Program-made: the position numbers and the translations under genes
The notes under the pieces: generated by a model
Database searches by the model: none
What the model was told of the DNA's origin: nothing
What the model saw: only the letters and a program-made list of their open reading frames with translations
Origin: Notospermus geniculatus
Lineage: Eukaryota > Nemertea > Pilidiophora > Heteronemertea > Lineidae
Assembly (NCBI GenBank): GCA_002633025.1
Contig: NMRB01000759.1
Coordinates: forward strand, 176,748 to 240,747
Direction of reading: 5' to 3'
Length of the DNA stretch: 64,000 nucleotides
Part shown: one piece after another, positions 58,458-64,000 of the stretch
Position numbering within the stretch: position 1 is the first letter of the stretch
Layout: each line of letters starts with the position of its first letter

Positions 58458-58697
58458 GTGAGTATATCGTTGTCATTAATCCTATTGTGTATGCAGTGGC
58501 CCTTTCCGCCTACATTATTCGTCGCGGCCCTCTTGTGGAGGTTGGAGACTTGCAAATAATTAGTCGTACAATTCTGGCTGTCCAAACTCTCAGAAGCAGA
58601 AGCCAGTTGAGTAGATACATACAGGAAAATGAAATTCACTACACTTTTTCAACCACGAGCAGGCCATAAATATCATAACAAAAATATCACGACATAA
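58340..58697 (+). repeat. Duplicated segment (PAN exon 3' part plus intron), copy 1
   Basis: ACAATTAACTTTTTCCATGA through AAATATCACGACATAA recurs at 62357-62717 with a few percent difference. The duplicate carries the end of the PAN exon, the donor site and ~240 bp of intron. Confidence 0.92.
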
Positions 58698-59142
58698 ATA
58701 TTTACAACTGTGCCAAAATGTGCGGTGTGACTTCCTGGTAAAATGGACCAAATTTGTGGTTCTCGACCAGCTTACATGAAGTAATTGGATTATAATATAG
58801 CCTTCAAAATGTCCGAAACGTGGATGCACACTAACAGGTGCGTGACAACATTGATCAAATTTGCAAACGGCGTTAATTTTGTTGACTTTCCAGTTGGAAA
58901 AATTATGAATACACAGTGTGCATTTTGTACACGTATTCATAGCCAATCAGAAAGTGTGTTACGGCGGCGTCGGTTAAACCCGTGATGATGGCTTGTGATT
59001 GGATCCCTCCTTAAACAGCGCCGTCTATTGATTATCCGTCAGTTTTGGCGCCAGTCATGCCAGTGTTTAGTGGGTCTATACCAATGGCCAACTAAACACT
59101 GGGGACGAGTGTAGTAATCTACAGACAGACATCTGACCTGGA

Positions 59143-59247
59143 CCCATGTTCCCGAAGCCGTCGTAAGGTTAACGATGTCGTTACGCTATGCATTTTACCA
59201 GTTTTAACGACATCGTTAACCTAACGAAGGCTTCGGGAACATGGGCC
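59143..59247. mobile_element. 105-bp palindromic element, CATGTTCCCGAAGCC family
   Basis: CCATGTTCCCGAAGCCGTCG is inverted as GAAGGCTTCGGGAACATGG, with ACGATGTCGTTA and its inverse inside. A closely related copy lies at 34970-35068. Confidence 0.82.
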
Positions 59248-59765
59248 CAGTATCGGAGACTGAGAGTGTTATCTAGCAGACAAAACTACAAGTGGCCAAC
59301 TGGTAAAAGTGCAGTAGGCCTACACGCGAAGAAAAAGGGTGTGGAGATGCTACGTCAAGGACCTCATATATCCCTTTATTTTTGGAGTTGCAGCGTAAGA
59401 TATTCACTGGTGTACTGGGAAAGACTAACAATGTTGGCCAAACTGTTCCTCGTTTTGCAATATTTTTGTTTTACATGTACATATTTTTGGGTAATATGAA
59501 GGGCGATGCATGTAATTCTTCGCCCCGTGCCATCCTGTTCGTTGGGTAGGCCTACACGACGATTTATTAGTAGTGACGGAAATTGATACCAGAGCCTCTC
59601 GGCTAGTACCGTGATCAGCGATTAATTACTTTGCAATTGACGTCATTATTATCAAGGTAATGGTATGTGAAAGTACATGTACTATTATACCATAAATAGG
59701 TCGCTTGACACACTAGTGATATTTTTATAAGACGACGGATAAACTCGCCGATACTGATATGTTTG

Positions 59766-60024
59766 TTAAAGGAGCTGGACGTCCAAGTTGTAAACACTCA
59801 ATCACTGGTTCTCTATCCACGCGACGCCTGCGGTGCTGCCACCTATTGTCGGTGATATGTACTGACGTGAATATCGTGAATGAGTTGCATTGGACCGGGC
59901 ACCAGTCTAACGATCACGGGGCGCTACAGGTGCTGCCACCTTCACGAAGGAATAAAACTAGTTTGCTGGCCACTGTTTGTAAACAAACTGGTTCGTTTAC
60001 AACTTGGACGCCGAGCTCCTTTAA
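59766..60024. mobile_element. TTAA-flanked TIR element (Kolobok-like ends), copy 1
   Basis: TTAAAGGAGCTGGACGTCCA on the left pairs with GGACGCCGAGCTCCTTTAA on the right. TTAA lies at each end and the element starts AGG. A sister copy is at 63325-63568. It sits just upstream of the exon at 60085 and is non-coding. Confidence 0.75.
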
Positions 60025-60084
60025 ATCCTCAAGATAAACCTAAGAGAATACAGTATCCACAGGAGGTTACCGTTTACACCGCCC

Positions 60085-61074
60085 ATGCCTCCCATGGATA
60101 GAGAATCTTGGATGACTCTCGATCTGCACCCAACAAATTCTCTAGTTATACTTGTTATGCAACTTAATGTGCGGTTTTATAGGCAACTTTCGTATTTTAT
60201 CGACGCAAGCACTTCAAGTTGTCGACTGGGCTACAATGTAACATTTTATAAATATACGAAATACAGGACAGTTTTTTTTACATACAGGCTAAATTACACA
60301 ATATTCTTCGAGGTTAATGGCAGAACTAGACAAACGCGTAAATCTCATATGAGGCCTTTGATGAGTTTATATGATTTTAGAAGTGGGAAATATGCTGGTC
60401 GAATAAACTTGAAAACCAGGCGGGAATGTTTAGAATGGAATGGCCCCGGAGACCTCGTGCATCGACTGTGGACGGTTCAGGATAACATGGAAGGGATCGC
60501 TGTAGTTTGTTTCGTAAATAATGGCTTAATAATGATAGCTTACAGTTTCATCTTAGAATCTGCGAAAAATGGCTTTGTTTTGCATTTATCACAAAATGCC
60601 ACGGCAAAAATGGCGCTACTGCATGTTGCCTACCCAGACATGCAAGACATCAACTTGTTTTTTCTTGCCCTTGACGTATCATTACTTATTACATCGATGA
60701 ATTATGATCACAGCAAGCACGTGATAAGGGCATTCACCTTACATTTATCAAAATCTGTTGGTGCAAAGTTACAGTCTATGAACACCTTTAAAATCCGCGG
60801 AGATCTTCATTTTTTAGAATATAGTTATTTAACGAGAACCCATATTTACAAGTTTAATGTGTTTTCACACACAAAAATTAGACTAATTGAAATATTCAAA
60901 TGTGTCGATAAAATTAGTCGGCTCAGGCTCTCTCATGTCACAGTACGATGGCCTGTAGGCCTATTAGTTCGGAAGTTTTACATAGGTTATTTGGTTGGCC
61001 CTCGGCATGATTACAGGAGGTTTTTCACGAGAGTCGAAAAATCTAGGTGGGTGGTTATTCATTATTGCCAATAG
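60085..61074 (+). CDS. Unknown-domain exon of the PAN-like family, locus B
   Basis: An open frame of 329 codons (open from about 60026) starts MPPMDRESWM. It resembles exon 2 of locus A in order and spacing: YDFRSGKYAGRINLKTRREC beside the locus A text FVIGQFSRRIDLPATEKC, and LFFLALDVSLLI beside FRFFVSGVDVIF. It is rich in beta-strand-like alternation and poor in cysteine. I recognise no named domain. It is probably the 3' exon of the PAN-like gene that starts at 58186, with the TTAA element inserted before it. The acceptor is not clear. Its long open frame in AT-rich DNA argues for recent coding function. Confidence 0.5.
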   Translation: MPPMDRESWMTLDLHPTNSLVILVMQLNVRFYRQLSYFIDASTSSCRLGYNVTFYKYTKYRTVFFTYRLNYTIFFEVNGRTRQTRKSHMRPLMSLYDFRSGKYAGRINLKTRRECLEWNGPGDLVHRLWTVQDNMEGIAVVCFVNNGLIMIAYSFILESAKNGFVLHLSQNATAKMALLHVAYPDMQDINLFFLALDVSLLITSMNYDHSKHVIRAFTLHLSKSVGAKLQSMNTFKIRGDLHFLEYSYLTRTHIYKFNVFSHTKIRLIEIFKCVDKISRLRLSHVTVRWPVGLLVRKFYIGYLVGPRHDYRRFFTRVEKSRWVVIHYCQ

Positions 61075-61515
61075 GCAGATTGCATCAAAATGGATGATTC
61101 GAGCTGTTGATATTCTAGAGCCTACCCGCTGATACTTTTCCATTTTTTTGTCTTCGGCTCGGTCTCGGGAGAGAAGTACGCCCGTTAATCCATTTCTTCG
61201 ATCCCATTTGTTTCAAAACAATGAGAAATATATCAACCTACTGAAACAACGCTTTGCATTTTAGGAATTCAATGCAGTTGAGTACCGATTAAAAACTCGG
61301 TCATCTTTTATGCCTCCACTGAGTCTTTCGGCGCTGTCATCGTCATTTTTTGACGATATGACTGTATATATTTTGCTCCCTTTCGACGTATCGTTAGCCT
61401 ACTTATTTTAAACGAACAGATCGCTGTCCAAAACAACACCAAGTTCATCAAATCTGGTGAACTACTGGATTGGAAATTAGAATTCTGTATTTTGAAGTCA
61501 TCACAGAAGCTGAAT

Positions 61516-62350
61516 GAAATGGTCCATAGACCATGTGCTCACCCGTTTGGACATAATAATGAAATGACAGAGAGAGGTACATGTGAGTAAATATGAGCAA
61601 TCTGGGTCAAGTCATTCCCAAGATGCAGGACTTCAGTGATTTTTGGGTTATGCCACCTGGCGGCCATATTGGATGTCCGATTTGGCCAAAACTTCACATG
61701 CACATAAAGGTCATCTAGAGGGAGCCACATCATTTGAGCGCTCTGGGTCAAGTCGTTCCTGAGTTATAGCACATTTGATGATTTTTGAGTTACGCCACCT
61801 GGCGGCCATTTTGGAAGTTTAATCAGGTCGAAATTCGAAATCAGGTCGAAAGTGCCTGCAAAGGTCATCTCGACGGAGGTAAATATCAAGTTTGAGCACT
61901 CTGGGTCAAGTCGTTCCTGAGTTATAGCACTTGGATGATTTTCAGGTTACGCCACCTGGAGGCCATATGATCGGGCCGAAACTCGGTAATTTTGAAGGTA
62001 CATTTACCCCTCTAATACAAGTTTATGCAAGATATGAAGACGCTCGGTGAAATAATGAAGAACTGTGGCAGGTTCCGTCGTTACTTTTGTAGAACTTTGA
62101 TCTCTGTGACATTGAATAGTTGGTCAAATCAAAAACCCATTATAATGTTATGTATCCTAATTAGATACACCTATGATAAAACTTTGGAGAAGATCCAGTC
62201 ATTAGTTCAGGAGTTATTGCACTTTTTGTGTTTTTGGTTTTGGCCCCCTGGAGGCCAAGCCAAGAATCGAATCGAACCGAAACTTGGTGACATAGGTCAT
62301 CTGACCTAGGGGTATATGTATCAAGTTTCAGATCAATAGCTCCAGCGGTT
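61516..62350. repeat. Dispersed repeat, GGTCCATAGACC/CACCTGGCGGCC family, third copy
   Basis: Same order of modules as 29529-30470: GAAATGGTCCATAGACCATG, CATTTTGGAAGTTTAATC, CTTGGATGATTTTCAGG, then ATACACCTATGATAAAA. It is cut on the right at about 62356 by the duplicated PAN segment. Confidence 0.78.
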
Positions 62351-62356
62351 ACGAAA

Positions 62357-62717
62357 CAATTAACTTTTTCCATGATGACGGTGTACTCGTTTGTCAATTG
62401 AATAAAAAGAAAGGGACGTGTATGGAGAAAGAGGAGGCATATGAATACCAGGGAGCTCGGATGTATCAGAAAATAGTGAGTATATCGTTGTCATTAATCC
62501 TAATGTGTATGCAGTGGGCCCTCTCCGCGTACATTATTCGGCGCGGCCCTCTTGTGGAGGTTGGAGACTTGCAAATAATTATTCGTACAATTCTGGCTGT
62601 CCAAACTCTCAGAAGCAGAAGCCAGTTGAGTAGATACATACAGGACAATGAAATTCACTACACTTTTTCAACCACGAGCAGGCCATAAATATCATTACAA
62701 AAATATCACGACATAAC
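62357..62717 (+). pseudogene. Truncated PAN-like exon, locus C
   Basis: Copy of 58340-58697. It contains only FHDDGVLVCQLNKKKGTC onward to MYQKI and a GTGAGT donor (62476). Its 5' part was lost at a junction with the 61516-62350 repeat. With no upstream exon part it cannot work as a gene. Confidence 0.7.
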
Positions 62718-62904
62718 CCTACTAAAAATATTCATGAATTCACCCTAGAAACACCCTTCAGGTACACCGCAGGGCCATCCAAGAAAACACCACACAGGAT
62801 GACAGGGTGTTTCTTGGGTGCTTCCAATGGTGTCCCAATGGTGACTCAGCGGTGTCCCAATGGGTAAAATGAAACAGTCCCACCTCACAGACTCAGAGGT
62901 GTCT

Positions 62905-62995
62905 TTGTGAGGTGTCCGTGTGTGGTGGGACATTATAGGGTGTTCGTTTGTGGTGGGACATTATAGGGTGTCCGTTTGTGGTGGGACATATGGAC
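62905..62995 (+). repeat. ~30-bp minisatellite
   Basis: Three units of GTGTCCGTTTGTGGTGGGAC(ATTATAGG) in tandem. The preceding 62750-62900 has looser GGTGTCCCAATGG repeats. Confidence 0.75.
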
Positions 62996-63324
62996 TTATG
63001 GAGTGTTCGAAGGATTGAGGGAAGTATTCTTTCCCTTCCGAGGACACTAAGGAGAGTACCCCTTGTACCTCATAATAATGCTTGAAAACAGTGAAGTTGT
63101 CAAAACTTATAGGCCCGTATGCACCAGTTCAGGCTAAGTTTTATCTCAACTCCAGCTAAGCTGATCTTTAACTTAAGCTGAAATTCCGCTTATCCCAACT
63201 TGAGCCGCAGCCCGTTTGAGTTATTTCTTAACTTACGATTAGTATAGCTATAACTTAAGCCTTGACGCGTAACAGGTTTCACAGTTAAGCTCGCAGTTCA
63301 TTTGAGTTATTTCTCAACTTAAAC

Positions 63325-63568
63325 TTAAAGGAGTTAGACGCCGAAGTTGTAAACACTCACTCGCTGGTCCTCTATCCACGGACGCCTGCGGTGCTGCCAC
63401 CTATTGTCGGTGATATGTACTGACGTGAATATCGTGAGTGAGCATCGGACCGGGAACCAGTCTAACGATCACGGGTGCTGCCACCTGCACGAAGGAATAA
63501 AACTAGTTTGCCGACCATATTTGTAAACAAACCAGCTTGTTTGCAACTTCGGCGTCTAACTCCTTTAA
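63325..63568. mobile_element. TTAA-flanked TIR element (Kolobok-like ends), copy 2
   Basis: TTAAAGGAGTTAGACGCCGA on the left and TCGGCGTCTAACTCCTTTAA on the right are perfect inverses. The interior (GCCTGCGGTGCTGCCACCTA) matches 59766-60024. It is the better-preserved copy. Confidence 0.85.
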
Positions 63569-63629
63569 GCCTTCGTAACGGATCAGCTAGGCCAATTGTA
63601 GGCAACACAGGTTTCGCTATCAGGCTCAC

Positions 63630-63776
63630 AGATGGGAGACAACGAAAATTCCTTGTACAATTTGGAGATAGGCCTATCTCGCGCTCAATCAACTGCAAGA
63701 TTTGGCGAATATTCTCCTTGGCAAAACCAAACCATTTCTGAAATTCCTCATCGGGATAGTTGGTTATTCTGGTCAC
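63630..63776 (-). pseudogene. Harbinger-like transposase N-terminal fragment (tentative)
   Basis: The minus-strand frame gives ITNYPDEEFQKWFGFAKENI followed by RQILQLIEREIG. A D-x-x-F-x-x-x-F-x-F/L-x-x-x-x-I pattern followed by a leucine-rich helix is typical of the region before the DDE domain in PIF/Harbinger (HARBI1-like) transposases. The frame then runs into the TTAA element and no catalytic residues follow. Confidence 0.35.
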
Positions 63777-64000
63777 GGATTACTCCTTCTGGATACTCCA
63801 TCCTGAGAATATCAGGCGTTCTTACTGCTCGCTCCCTTCGTCACCGCAGACAAACCCCTGAGAGATTTCGCTTGATTTGCTGGAGTTCTTGGCGCCTGAG
63901 AAAATGCGCCCAATCAGCGAACGCCATTTCTGAGTCACCTTAAGATGACAGTCATTACACGTAGATTGTACCGTAGTGTCACGCACAACACAGTGCTGAA

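Noticed and set aside
1-64000. CRISPR arrays, bacterial operons or phage genes
   Set aside because: There is no direct-repeat/spacer pattern and no bacterial gene density; introns and repeat types show this is animal DNA.

Overview
This is a eukaryotic nuclear sequence. It has long non-coding stretches, spliced genes with GT-AG introns, Penelope-like, LINE and Tc1/mariner debris, and dozens of short terminal-inverted-repeat (TIR) elements. TACATGTA and TAGGCCTA motifs are very common, and the mixture of a rhodopsin-class GPCR, SAM and PAN/apple exons and marine-invertebrate repeat types suggests a deuterostome marine invertebrate, probably an echinoderm. The species is an inference; nothing in the window names it. 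One 724-bp assembly gap (N) lies at 24584-25307, and single Ns lie at 29446 and 30466.

Layout. 1-1.5 kb: the first two coding exons of a SAM-domain gene (minus strand, running off the left edge). 3.4-5.5 kb: an AAGAACCCT-type repeat followed by a single-exon GPCR (minus) whose stop codon comes from that repeat. 5.6-24 kb: no genes recognised; nested palindromic elements, a 339-bp near-perfect palindrome, 1.25-kb direct repeats with a Tc1-type element inside, telomere-like CCCTAA arrays and nested foldbacks. 25.7-35 kb: a composite foldback, a 5'-truncated Penelope-like element with a GIY-YIG region, 146-bp and 300-bp tandem arrays, and a repeat interrupted by a 948-bp TIR element. 35-41 kb: TTAA-flanked MITEs stacked head to tail, a foldback with 150-bp arms, and fragments of a transposase and a LINE. 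41.5-45.1 kb and 58.2-62.7 kb: members of a PAN/apple-like gene family of otherwise unknown type, largely decayed and interrupted by transposons.

The most interesting locus is 46.9-53.1 kb. A PIF1-type helicase gene is on the minus strand in five exons. Its 2.9-kb first intron, which separates the Walker A exon from the rest of the helicase core, holds a complete three-exon P-element/THAP9-like transposase gene on the plus strand. That transposase has an RFX-like winged-helix domain at its N terminus, where such proteins usually carry THAP. A third gene, for a PHD-finger protein, follows the helicase on the minus strand. The transposase reading frame is intact across both splice junctions. 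The helicase has one frameshift, and the PHD gene has one frameshift and one in-frame stop. This reads as a large, partly decayed DNA transposon with a nested antisense gene arrangement; I could not find its termini by eye.
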